Shown: positions 1 through 7,965 of the stretch, in pieces
How positions within the stretch are numbered: the first letter of the stretch is position 1
How the letters are laid out: every line of letters starts with the position of its first letter
Source: Yponomeuta sedellus
Taxonomy: Eukaryota; Arthropoda; Insecta; Lepidoptera; Yponomeutidae
Direction of reading: 5' to 3'
DNA: 64,000 bases
NCBI GenBank assembly: GCA_934045075.1
Contig: OW203726.1
Coordinates: 8,454,860 to 8,518,859 of the forward strand
The notes under the pieces: generated by a model
The model's database searches: none
Seen by the model: the letters and a program-made list of their open reading frames with translations, nothing else
Told to the model about the DNA's origin: nothing
Position numbers and translations under genes: made by a program

Positions 1-1859
1 TCCAACGGCAAGTCCGGTCGCGGCTCTCCGAACTGAGCAACTCCAATTGGGGTGACCTCATGGAGACCATTTCCCCCTCCCACGTAGCATACTATAAAGT
101 AGCTAGGGCCCTTCGGGTTGACGCGATCACCCACACCCCTCCCTTGATGCGTCCCGATGGCACTACCGCCTTCGAGGACGACGAAAAGGCCGAATGCTTC
201 GCTGACAGCATTGAGGCTCAATGCTCTCCCAGCGTCCAGCATAGAGACCCAGTTCACATAGGCAAGGTTGAGGAGGAGGTCCGTAAAAAGACCTCCCTCC
301 CCTTAACCGACGACCCTATCGCGGTATCCACTGACGAAATTCAGCTTTTTATCAAAAGACTGAAACGTAAAAAGGCCCCAGGAGCGGACGGTATTGCCAA
401 CCTAGCGCTCAAAAACTTCCCCGGCCAGGTGCTCACCCTCCTTGCCATTCTCTTCAATGCCTGCTTTGACCTCTGTCACTTTCCATCCGCATGGAAAGAG
501 GCGACAGTCATAGGCATTCCCAAGCCCGGGAAGCCCCTCAACGTCCCATCTAGCCACCGCCCCATCAGCCTTCTTAAGGCCATGGGCAAGCTCTTCGAAC
601 GAGTTATTCTCACTCGTATGAGAAACCACCTCTTCCCGTCAGAGGGACCCCCTCTCATCATCCATCACCAATTTGGCTTTCGAGCTAGGCACTCTTGCCC
701 TCAACAAGTCCACCGCATAGTAGAGTATATCTTGAGTGGTTTCTTCCCTAGGCGCGAAAAGACGGTAGCCGTCTTCTTCGATGTCGCCAAGGCCTTTGAC
801 AAGGTCTGGCACGCAGGGCTCGTGTACAAATTGTACGAACTGGGTCTCCCCGACCGACTTGTCCGCGTCATATATAGCTTTCTGAAGGATCGGTCCTTCC
901 GTTTTAGACACGAGGGGGTACTCTCGTCCCCCCGTCCGCTCAGAGCCGGGGTCCCGCAAGGCTCCGTGCTCTCCCCCCTCCTGTACATTTCGTACACAAA
1001 TGACATTCCCATTCCCGGCGATGGGGTCCAATTGTCACTTTTTGCCGACGACACCGCACTCTACTGCAAGAGTCGGCAGATGTCGTGTATCCTCCGCAAA
1101 CTCCAACCCGCGGTCGATAAGCTAGGAGCCTGGTTCAGACTATGGCGCATCGAGGTCAACCCGGAGAAAAGCACGGCTGTGCGTTTTGAACATGAACACA
1201 AGCGTGGACGGTTTCTCGGCGAGGACCCCCCCATTCGCATGTTAGGGACCCCAGTCCCCTGGCAAAAATCCGCCAAGTACCTAGGTGTCATTTTAGATAG
1301 GAACCTGACTTTCGTCCCACACATCCGGAAGGTGACCCGGACAGCCCGATTTTACCTAGGCCGCCTATCATCCATGATAGGCCGGCACAGTAGGATGTCA
1401 GCTAGGAACAAGCGAACGCTCTATAAGGTTTGCATTCGTCCCGTGATGACTTACGCGGCACCCGTCTTCGCTCACGCGTCCCCCTCAGCCCTGTACGGAC
1501 TGCAGAGGGTACAGAACATTTTTATTCGTAGGGCACTGAACGCTCACTGGTGCGTCAGGAACGCAGACCTACATCGGGACATGGAAATCCCAACCATGCA
1601 GCAATTTATTAGGTCCCTCTCAGAGACGTTCTTCAGCACTGCTGAAGAACATCCCAACCCCCTGATCCGCGAAGCAGCGGCTTACTCTCCGCCCACGACG
1701 GACCCACGTTACCTGGTGCGCAGGCCCAGGAACGTACTCGTTGACCCGCCCGACAAATTGTCGTCCGACCTGAACCACCTCTTAGAGGCTCGGTCTCAGT
1801 CAGACGCGCCCCCCTCCTCTGCCAGTGTCCCCCCTAGGGGGGGCACTGCTCTTTCATAG
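1..1859 (+). CDS. LINE ORF2 reverse transcriptase (5' partial, copy 1)
   Basis: The frame is open from the window edge (first full codon at 3) to the TAG at 1857-1859. It is the C-terminal two thirds of the ORF2 protein; the endonuclease lies off the window. Visible RT motifs are KKAPGADGI, RPISLLKAMGKLFERVI, FGFRARHS, the motif A aspartate in FFDVAKAFDKVWH, AGVPQGSVLSPLLY, and the catalytic FADDT near base 1040. After the thumb comes the Jockey-type C-terminus with no RNase H domain. Compared with copy 2 it has one extra His-Glu pair (FEHEHKRG versus FEHKRG), from a 6-bp tandem duplication near base 1190. There is no stop or frameshift in the visible part, so it may be functional if its 5' half is intact. 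Confidence 0.93.
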   Translation, partial: QRQVRSRLSELSNSNWGDLMETISPSHVAYYKVARALRVDAITHTPPLMRPDGTTAFEDDEKAECFADSIEAQCSPSVQHRDPVHIGKVEEEVRKKTSLPLTDDPIAVSTDEIQLFIKRLKRKKAPGADGIANLALKNFPGQVLTLLAILFNACFDLCHFPSAWKEATVIGIPKPGKPLNVPSSHRPISLLKAMGKLFERVILTRMRNHLFPSEGPPLIIHHQFGFRARHSCPQQVHRIVEYILSGFFPRREKTVAVFFDVAKAFDKVWHAGLVYKLYELGLPDRLVRVIYSFLKDRSFRFRHEGVLSSPRPLRAGVPQGSVLSPLLYISYTNDIPIPGDGVQLSLFADDTALYCKSRQMSCILRKLQPAVDKLGAWFRLWRIEVNPEKSTAVRFEHEHKRGRFLGEDPPIRMLGTPVPWQKSAKYLGVILDRNLTFVPHIRKVTRTARFYLGRLSSMIGRHSRMSARNKRTLYKVCIRPVMTYAAPVFAHASPSALYGLQRVQNIFIRRALNAHWCVRNADLHRDMEIPTMQQFIRSLSETFFSTAEEHPNPLIREAAAYSPPTTDPRYLVRRPRNVLVDPPDKLSSDLNHLLEARSQSDAPPSSASVPPRGGTALS

Positions 1860-2358
1860 CAGTTTTGTAATATAAACTCTTCTAAGCGGACGCTCCGCTA
1901 GGGAGCTCCGCTGTGCGCCCTCCTCGGCCTCGAGGGGGGTCGCTCCCGATGTGGGTTTAGGGGTCTCTAGGACCAAAACCAGTCCCAAGGTGGTGTTTAG
2001 TGGGTAGGCGCACTTCTTGTGAGTCCCACATTGGCAGCACGGCCGGGTCCGTGCTGTTATGCATGAGCATTCACCACCTCCCTCCCCCGTGTCCTCCGGA
2101 GGGTGCCCTTTATAGGGTTAAAAAAAAAAAAAAAAAGTGCGCCCTCCTCGGCCTCGAGGGGGGTCGCTCCCGATGTGGGTTTAGGGGTCTCTAGGACCAA
2201 AACCAGTCCCAAGGTGGTGTTTAGTGGGTAGGCGCACTTCTTGTGAGTCCCACATTGGCAGCACGGCCGGGTCCGTGCTGTTATGCATGAGCATTCACCA
2301 CCTCCCTCCCCCGTGTCCTCCGGAGGGTGCCCTTTATAGGGTTAAAAAAAAAAAAAAA
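1860..2358 (+). repeat. LINE 3' UTR with tandemly repeated tail
   Basis: The 3' UTR follows the ORF2 stop. A unit beginning GTGCGCCCTCCTCGG occurs twice in tandem: 1913-2136, ending in 17 A, and 2137-2358, ending in 15 A. Copy 2 has only one unit. Each unit contains the conserved GTGTCCTCCGGAGGGTGCCC and TATAGGG just before poly-A. Confidence 0.92.
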
Positions 2359-2638
2359 GCAGAGATTCATTCGATAGCCAGCTGGCAATGAGTACGATAG
2401 CTCCGCAGTCTGCTCAAAGTCAGGTCGCTGCATCTGTGCGATAGCTCCGCATGTCCTCAGGTGTTAGCAAGCTAGGAGAACATCAGGGTGCGATAGCCAC
2501 GCAGTCAGCCCTAGGTTCTATACTAGGTTACCTATCCTATTACTATAACAATACCATGTTACTTAAGTTGAGTGTTACCATAGAATAAATCTACCAGTTC
2601 TTATGACATTGTAGTTTTCATTCCCTGGCCACACTACA
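2359..2638 (+). repeat. 5' LTR, downstream portion
   Basis: This begins with GCAGAGATTCATTC, the duplication flanking the LINE, and ends in CTACA, which mirrors the TGTAG start of the 3' LTR. It matches 11137-11416 except for two substitutions near the end (GTAG/GGAG and CCCTGG/CACTGG). It contains three variants of a GCGATAGC/ACGATAGCTCCGC motif and an AATAAA at about 2584. Confidence 0.88.
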
Positions 2639-2641
2639 ATC

Positions 2642-2654
2642 TGGCGCCCAACGT
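2642..2654 (+). other. Primer binding site, tRNA-Lys
   Basis: TGGCGCCCAACGT, three bases after the LTR end, is complementary to the 3' end of eukaryotic tRNA-Lys(CUU). This is where minus-strand DNA synthesis would be primed. A degenerate second copy of the LTR-end plus primer-site block lies at 2668-2697. Confidence 0.85.
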
Positions 2655-2846
2655 AAATTAATTATTGCTGGCCATACTACAATAGCGCCCAACGATTACA
2701 ACGTAGTTGAATAAAAATACAAATACCCACACTACAATCTGGCTATAATCTAAATCGTCCAGCGTCTACAGTAAAAGACAGCAACACTGTTGGTTGAAGA
2801 AGCCTGACTACCCGCATCAAGAAAATCAAACTACCCTCAATCAAGA

Positions 2847-5768
2847 ATGTCGGTTGTCATGACAGAAGAACAGTTAAGTCGCTTGATAGAATCCCTCATG
2901 TCAGCATCTATTGGAGAAATGAGCCGAAAAAGTTTTGCGAAGTGTACATCCCGTTTCAACGGAGAGCGGAATCATGACCGCGTAGAAGAATTCATCGCCG
3001 CCATAACGATATTCAAAAAAATCGAAAATATCAGCGATGACGACGCCCTCGAAGGTCTGGGTCTACTTTTGGTAGACACCGCATCAACATGGTGGCAAGG
3101 CGTCAAACAAGAAGCGAAATCCTGGCCTAGTGCATTAAACCTGATTCGAGCCGCCTTCGCTCCGAAAAAACAACCCCACGAAGTTTATGTCGAGTTGTTT
3201 TCCTCACAACAGCTCGACCACGAACCTATAGACGACTTCCTTTGTGCCAAGAGAGCCCTGTTGGCACAACTTCCAACTAAAAGACATAAAGAAGAAGAGC
3301 AGATCGATCTTATATATGGTCTCTTGAATAAAGAACTGAAGAGACAAGTGCCACGAACGGACATAAAAACATTCTCGGATCTGTTGTCCAAGTGTCGCTA
3401 TTTTGAAAATCTGCGTGAGACACCTACATTAAAGGAACTGGAAACAGAAAAACCAAAATTAAAACGATGTTCTTATTGCAACAAAAGAGGACACGTAATA
3501 GAAGAATGCAGAAAACGCATTGCTGCCGAACAAAAAGTGACAAACTTACCGGAACCTGTCAAGTGCTACGGTTGTGGAGCACCAGGCGTGTATCGCAGCA
3601 ACTGTACCAACTGCAAAAATCAAGAAACACCGCCGAAGCCGGTTCACTTCTACTCGATGATTCCAACGCCAATGCAAGGAGGCGTTAAAATCCCAACAAT
3701 AGAAGTGTCAATCAACGATTGGGTAGGTTACGCCTACTTAGACTCAGCTGCACGAACCAGCATTGCAGGAGCAAAACTCTACAAAATGCTGCTAAAAAGT
3801 GGTGCAAAATTCACTCAAAGTGCTGCTAAAATAAACCTAGCTGATGGTAGTTCGAAGATAATGACGCTAATGTCTACAACCACCAATATCAATATTGGAG
3901 ATCGCACACTACCTATTACAATAGCCGCTATCCCAGAGGCAGAGGAGACCCGTACACTCTTGGGAATTGACTTCTTAGAGTCCGCCGGTATTGTGCTCAA
4001 CCTACCTCAACGATGCTGGTCATTCATTGATAATCCTAGGAAAGCATATCAATTCCTTCAACTAAAAACGGAAACCGTTGTATCACCACCAATGGTAGGC
4101 AAGCATTTGGCCATGAAAATGGACTTTACAAACGCGGCCACCGAGAATGAACATGACAAGGAGATGTCGGATTTCATGAAGTGGGCACAAGAGTTGGCTA
4201 TGCTGTCGCCGATGCCTGAAACGCCACCACTCACAACCCAGGCATCACCCCCGAAGAAACCAAAATGGAGCTTGATAAAATTGGATTCTCCACCACCGAT
4301 CGTCCGTCCTCGAGAACCGTGGGCAGAAAATGAAGAAGAAGTGCGTCGTAAAGACCCTCGGGTTATTTATGTCCCAATAAATTCTACGCAATTGTATTCT
4401 CTTGATGTTTCATTTAATAGTAACATAGACATCTTACTAAGGGATGATGAAGGAACACAACTTACTTCTGCTGAGCGAGCACAATTAAACGACTTATTGA
4501 CAGAATATAAGCACATATTTGGTGAACACGGTGAGGCCACATCGTATGCAGTACATAAGATTGATACAGGTGACCACCAACCTATTGCAATCAAACCCTA
4601 CCGCATGTCACCTTTACGCCAGCAACAGCTTAAAATTAAAATCGATGATATGTTAGGCAATGACATAATTGAAGAATGTGACTCACCTTGGGCTTCTCCC
4701 GTCATATTAGTAGCAAAAGAAAACAAAGATGTCAGAGTTTGCGTAGATTATCGCCGGATAAATGAGATCACAAAACCAGATCGATACCCACTACCAAGAA
4801 TGGACGACTTGTTACACCAGGCAAAAGCTATGCCATTCATGTCAACCTTGGACCTGAAGTCAGGATACTGGCAAATTGAGGTTGATACCATAGACCAAGA
4901 TAAAACAGCTTTCGTTTCACCTTTCGGTACTTACAAATTCAAACGTATGCCCTTTGGACTACGCAATGCGCCTGCTACCTTCCAAAGATTAATGGATAGA
5001 TTGATAAGATGCCTGAAGTCAAACTTCGCACTAGCATACCTTGATGATCTACATATCCGTTCAATAAGTTTTTCGCAACACCTAGAAAACCTTCGTGAAA
5101 TCTTCGAAAAACTGGAGGAATACAACTTGCGAGCCAACAGGAAGAAATGTTATTTTGGTCGATCAGAAATAAAATATCTTGGGCACATCATAGTCCCAGA
5201 AGGATTGAAAGGAGACCCCGAAAAAATTTCAGCAATTGCCAACTTGTCAGCACCAAAAACCGAAAAACAACTGATATCATTTATACAAACAGCATCATGG
5301 TATCGAAGATTCATAAAACATTATGCTGAAATCTCTCGACCATTGACAAAACTGACCAAGAAATCAGAACCATGGCAATGGAGCATTGAGCAGGAACGAG
5401 CATTTCAGCAAATCAAAATAGCCCTAACCACAGCACCAATACTACGTCAAGCTAACAGTAATATACCCTTCGTGTTAAAAACTGACGCCAGTCAATACGC
5501 AATAGGAGCAGCCTTACTCCAGGGGGAGGGTGACAATGAACACCCAGTAGAATATGCAAGTAGGCTACTCACTAACGCCGAACGCAACTATTCTGTAACA
5601 GAAAAAGAAGCTCTTGCAATTGTATGGGCTATATCAAGATTCCGCGGTTACATAGAAGGAACAAAATTTATCACCATAACTGACCATCAACCCTTAAAAT
5701 GGTTAATGAGCTTAAAAACGCCAACCGGCCGTTTAGCCCGATGGGCGTTACAACTACAGCCATATTAA
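2847..5768 (+). CDS. gypsy-type Gag-protease-RT-RNase H polyprotein, integrase missing
   Basis: A single 973-codon frame starts at the first ATG after the primer site. Residues 1-205 are a retrotransposon Gag capsid domain (WWQGVKQEA, EPIDDFLCAKRALLAQLP). Then come CCHC knuckle CSYCNKRGHVIEEC (about 208-221) and an irregular second one, CYGCGAPGVYRSNC. The protease active site near 298 reads LDSA instead of the usual D-S/T-G, with LLGIDFL downstream. RT shows LDLKSGYWQIEVD (about 670) and the catalytic YLDD (about 730). RNase H has TDASQYAIGAALLQ (about 877), the EKEALAIVWA block and TDHQPLKWL. The frame stops just after LQPY, where gypsy polyproteins normally continue into the connector and integrase. 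Gag and Pol are fused without a frameshift. Integration would need an integrase supplied by another copy. Confidence 0.92.
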   Translation: MSVVMTEEQLSRLIESLMSASIGEMSRKSFAKCTSRFNGERNHDRVEEFIAAITIFKKIENISDDDALEGLGLLLVDTASTWWQGVKQEAKSWPSALNLIRAAFAPKKQPHEVYVELFSSQQLDHEPIDDFLCAKRALLAQLPTKRHKEEEQIDLIYGLLNKELKRQVPRTDIKTFSDLLSKCRYFENLRETPTLKELETEKPKLKRCSYCNKRGHVIEECRKRIAAEQKVTNLPEPVKCYGCGAPGVYRSNCTNCKNQETPPKPVHFYSMIPTPMQGGVKIPTIEVSINDWVGYAYLDSAARTSIAGAKLYKMLLKSGAKFTQSAAKINLADGSSKIMTLMSTTTNINIGDRTLPITIAAIPEAEETRTLLGIDFLESAGIVLNLPQRCWSFIDNPRKAYQFLQLKTETVVSPPMVGKHLAMKMDFTNAATENEHDKEMSDFMKWAQELAMLSPMPETPPLTTQASPPKKPKWSLIKLDSPPPIVRPREPWAENEEEVRRKDPRVIYVPINSTQLYSLDVSFNSNIDILLRDDEGTQLTSAERAQLNDLLTEYKHIFGEHGEATSYAVHKIDTGDHQPIAIKPYRMSPLRQQQLKIKIDDMLGNDIIEECDSPWASPVILVAKENKDVRVCVDYRRINEITKPDRYPLPRMDDLLHQAKAMPFMSTLDLKSGYWQIEVDTIDQDKTAFVSPFGTYKFKRMPFGLRNAPATFQRLMDRLIRCLKSNFALAYLDDLHIRSISFSQHLENLREIFEKLEEYNLRANRKKCYFGRSEIKYLGHIIVPEGLKGDPEKISAIANLSAPKTEKQLISFIQTASWYRRFIKHYAEISRPLTKLTKKSEPWQWSIEQERAFQQIKIALTTAPILRQANSNIPFVLKTDASQYAIGAALLQGEGDNEHPVEYASRLLTNAERNYSVTEKEALAIVWAISRFRGYIEGTKFITITDHQPLKWLMSLKTPTGRLARWALQLQPY

Positions 5769-5952
5769 GTTTGTTTGCCCGAATCACCATATCAATCCAT
5801 AGGCAAGTTCCACACTTCCGCTATTACAAAATTCGAGAAAAGAGATAACGATGAAAAACTGCATAGCCCCATGAATGCCATCAAACGCAGGGGAAGACCC
5901 AAGAAAATTTCCAACTGATTCTGTTACTCTCTCGAGACGATATACGAGTACC
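5769..5952 (+). pseudogene. Remnant of the integrase C-terminal tail
   Basis: After the polyprotein stop, a short frame ends in KRRGRPKKISN and a TGA at 5916-5918. Basic RRGRPKK-type tails are common at the C-terminus of gypsy integrases. Fewer than 200 bases separate the RNase H end from the polypurine tract, far too few for an integrase of roughly 350-450 residues, so an internal deletion has removed it. Confidence 0.6.
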
Positions 5953-5964
5953 AGAGGGGGAGAA
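5953..5964 (+). other. Polypurine tract
   Basis: AGAGGGGGAGAA lies directly before the TGTAGC that starts the 3' LTR. This is the standard position of the plus-strand primer of LTR retrotransposons. Confidence 0.85.
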
Positions 5965-6094
5965 TGTAGCAAGCATGCATAGAATGGAACGCAACTACAA
6001 CACATTGATGCCCTACTGTGCCTATACGGCAGCCCGCACACAGCTACACGCGAGGAGCGTATATAAACGGGCGCACGGCAGCAGAGATTCATTC
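5965..6094 (+). repeat. 3' LTR, U3 portion up to the LINE insertion
   Basis: It starts TGTAGCAAGC immediately after the polypurine tract and ends with GCAGAGATTCATTC (6081-6094), the left copy of the LINE target duplication. It continues after the LINE at 11151. No uninterrupted LTR is present in the window for comparison. Confidence 0.82.
6060..6094 (+). promoter_or_regulatory. LTR core promoter: TATA box and arthropod initiator
   Basis: TATATAAA at 6060-6067 is followed by TCATTC at 6089-6094, an exact match to the arthropod initiator TCAKTY. The initiator A at 6091 is about 30 bases from the TATA box, the normal spacing. The first LINE base follows immediately at 6095, so a transcript from this promoter would run straight into the LINE. 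Confidence 0.65.
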
Positions 6095-6305
6095 TGGACC
6101 AGGAAATTCAATAAGTTCGAGTGCTCCGTCCTGCCGGATTGCTCAAGTAAGTGCCTAGGTTCTATACTAGGTATTACTCCCCGTTTTGCTTGTTTTGTTT
6201 TTTTCTATTTTCTTGTAACGTAAATTGCTAGGCATTACGTCTAAACTCACGTTACCTCCCGCTCCCCTGCCACTGGCAGGGGAGCTGTTAGCCCCGTCCG
6301 CCACT

Positions 6306-7937
6306 ATGGCTACCTCATGGAGCCACTCATGGCTCATCGAGTTTATTTCGTCCCGTGGCCTCGCCCACGATGTGGACGTTTTTATATCTCAGAAAGTAGG
6401 GCACGCTATCCCTATAGCGATCCCCGACTCCCCCGACTCCCCCGCCCCCGCTGCCATCTCTGACTCTCCTGAGTCCCCCCCTGCCCCCACCGTTATCCCG
6501 GCCTCTCCCGTGATCCTCCCCTCCCCGTCCCCGATGGATACCGAGTCCATCTCGGGCTCCGCCACGTCCCGCACTAGGAAGCGATCCATCTCGCGTTCCG
6601 AGCGGCCCGGGAGCTCCTGCTCCTCCCCCTCCTCCTCCTCGGAGGTGAACACCGTCACCGGTGACTTCACCACCGTCACGTCCAGGAAGAAGAGGCAGCG
6701 CAAGCTAGCCTCTTCGAAGAGGACTCCCCCCACCCCCGCGGCTCCCGCCGCCCCATCCCCCGCGGCTCCCGCCGCCCCCTCCCCCGCGGTCTCCGCGCCC
6801 CCCTCCTCCACGGATACTATACGTCCGCTAATGTCAATTGACATTCCCGCCCCACCGAAGCCGTTCTCACGGTCCTCCCCCCAGCCTTCGAAGGCCAAAT
6901 CCCCTCCTCCCGTGTACCTACGGGACAAGTCCGCATGGACTAAGGTCGGGCAGTTATGTAAGGACAATAATGTCCACTACCTCAGGGCGCGGAACAACGC
7001 CGATAACATAGTTATCGAGACCGCGACTACCGACCACTTCAGGAGCCTGACTAGGCTCCTCACTCTCCACAAGGTCCCATATCACACCTATGCGCTCCCC
7101 GAGGAGCGCAAGGTGCGGGCCGTGCTCCGAGGCGTTCCCATGGAACTTTCCAAGGACGCCATTAAGGACGACCTTGTCTCACAAGGTCATCCCGTCGAGG
7201 CGGTGCATCCCATGCACAGCAGCCGCGGGAAGTCCTTCCCCCTTGTCTTGGTGATACTCACCAATTCCCCCCAAGCCCGCTCCATCTTCTCGGGAGTCCC
7301 CACAGTTTGTGGGCTCTCGAACATCAAAGTTGAAAAGCCCCATAGGCGGGGCCACCCCGGCCAATGCCACCGCTGCCAGCTCTATGGCCACGCGGCGGCA
7401 AACTGCTCCGCTCCTCCCAGATGCGTGAAGTGCCTAGAGCCTCACGCCACCGGGGAGTGCTTGCGCACTCGCGACTCGGAAGTCCCTCCGGCTTGCGTAC
7501 TGTGCAACCAGTCCGGCCATACGGCCAATTACCGGGGGTGCCCGCGTGCCCCCCGCCCCTCCGCCCCTAAGGCTCCCAAGGCCCCAAAGGCCCCCCTCTC
7601 CCAGAGGAAATCAGTGCCGGCACTGAACACTCCCGCCTTCCCGCCCCTGGGCCGCTCCAGTGCGAAACCCACCCCTCCTCCAACCCCAGCATGGGGCCCC
7701 CGCCCTATCCCTCCTCCCTCCACAGCAAGGCCCGTAGCGGCCACTCAGGCTTGTCCCCCCTCTGCCCCAATCAGGTCTCAGACAGCTGACGACCTTAGAG
7801 TCATCAGTGATGCCATTCAAAATATTGATTTGGCGGAGATTTCCGTATTGGCGCACAAGCTGCGCACCGCGACCTCCCCCGGCGCGCGTCTTGCCGCCCT
7901 TGCCGAGCATAGTTATATGCTCTCTCGTCTTGCTTAG
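6306..7937 (+). CDS. LINE ORF1 Gag-like nucleic-acid-binding protein
   Basis: The frame is open upstream to 6225 without an ATG. The first ATG (6306, MATSWSHSW) gives 543 residues. The N-terminal third is a low-complexity Pro/Ser/Ala region with acidic and basic patches. The middle (VPYHTYALPEERKVRAVLRG) matches the Pre-C2HC region found before the knuckles of Jockey/I-type ORF1 proteins. Three zinc knuckles follow: CHRCQLYGHAAANC (about 353-366), CVKCLEPHATGEC, and CVLCNQSGHTANYRGC. The C-terminus is Pro-rich and then helical. Such proteins bind the LINE RNA and form the particle that carries it to DNA. Copy 1 of this ORF is outside the window. Confidence 0.88.
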   Translation: MATSWSHSWLIEFISSRGLAHDVDVFISQKVGHAIPIAIPDSPDSPAPAAISDSPESPPAPTVIPASPVILPSPSPMDTESISGSATSRTRKRSISRSERPGSSCSSPSSSSEVNTVTGDFTTVTSRKKRQRKLASSKRTPPTPAAPAAPSPAAPAAPSPAVSAPPSSTDTIRPLMSIDIPAPPKPFSRSSPQPSKAKSPPPVYLRDKSAWTKVGQLCKDNNVHYLRARNNADNIVIETATTDHFRSLTRLLTLHKVPYHTYALPEERKVRAVLRGVPMELSKDAIKDDLVSQGHPVEAVHPMHSSRGKSFPLVLVILTNSPQARSIFSGVPTVCGLSNIKVEKPHRRGHPGQCHRCQLYGHAAANCSAPPRCVKCLEPHATGECLRTRDSEVPPACVLCNQSGHTANYRGCPRAPRPSAPKAPKAPKAPLSQRKSVPALNTPAFPPLGRSSAKPTPPPTPAWGPRPIPPPSTARPVAATQACPPSAPIRSQTADDLRVISDAIQNIDLAEISVLAHKLRTATSPGARLAALAEHSYMLSRLA

Positions 7938-7965
7938 TTAGTTAGTTTATAGCTAAACTAACTAA
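7938..7965 (+). promoter_or_regulatory. Stem-loop between LINE ORF1 stop and ORF2 start
   Basis: An 11-base arm TTAGTTAGTTT (7938-7948) pairs perfectly with AAACTAACTAA (7955-7965) across a 6-base loop. The left arm begins right after the ORF1 TAG and the right arm ends on the A of the ORF2 ATG. Its placement suggests a role in reinitiation for ORF2; that function is inferred. Confidence 0.5.

Larger units (their letters stand above)
1..2358 (+). mobile_element. Jockey-like LINE, copy 1, 5' part outside the window
   Basis: Position 1 matches position 9007 of the complete copy at 6095-11136, and the two run side by side with about four substitutions and one 6-bp indel over the shared coding part. 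The element enters the window inside ORF2, keeps the rest of the reverse transcriptase, and ends in poly-A at 2344-2358. It is followed directly by GCAGAGATTCATTC, the same junction as the complete copy. It therefore sits in the 5' LTR of the surrounding gypsy element at the same base where copy 2 sits in the 3' LTR. Its tail is longer by 222 bp because the 3' UTR is repeated. Confidence 0.93.

Noticed and set aside
402..1324. Long minus-strand frames inside the LINE ORFs (also 6389-6967, 8748-9263 and 9408-10324)
   Set aside because: Antisense shadows of the GC-rich RT and Gag coding sequence; no motifs.
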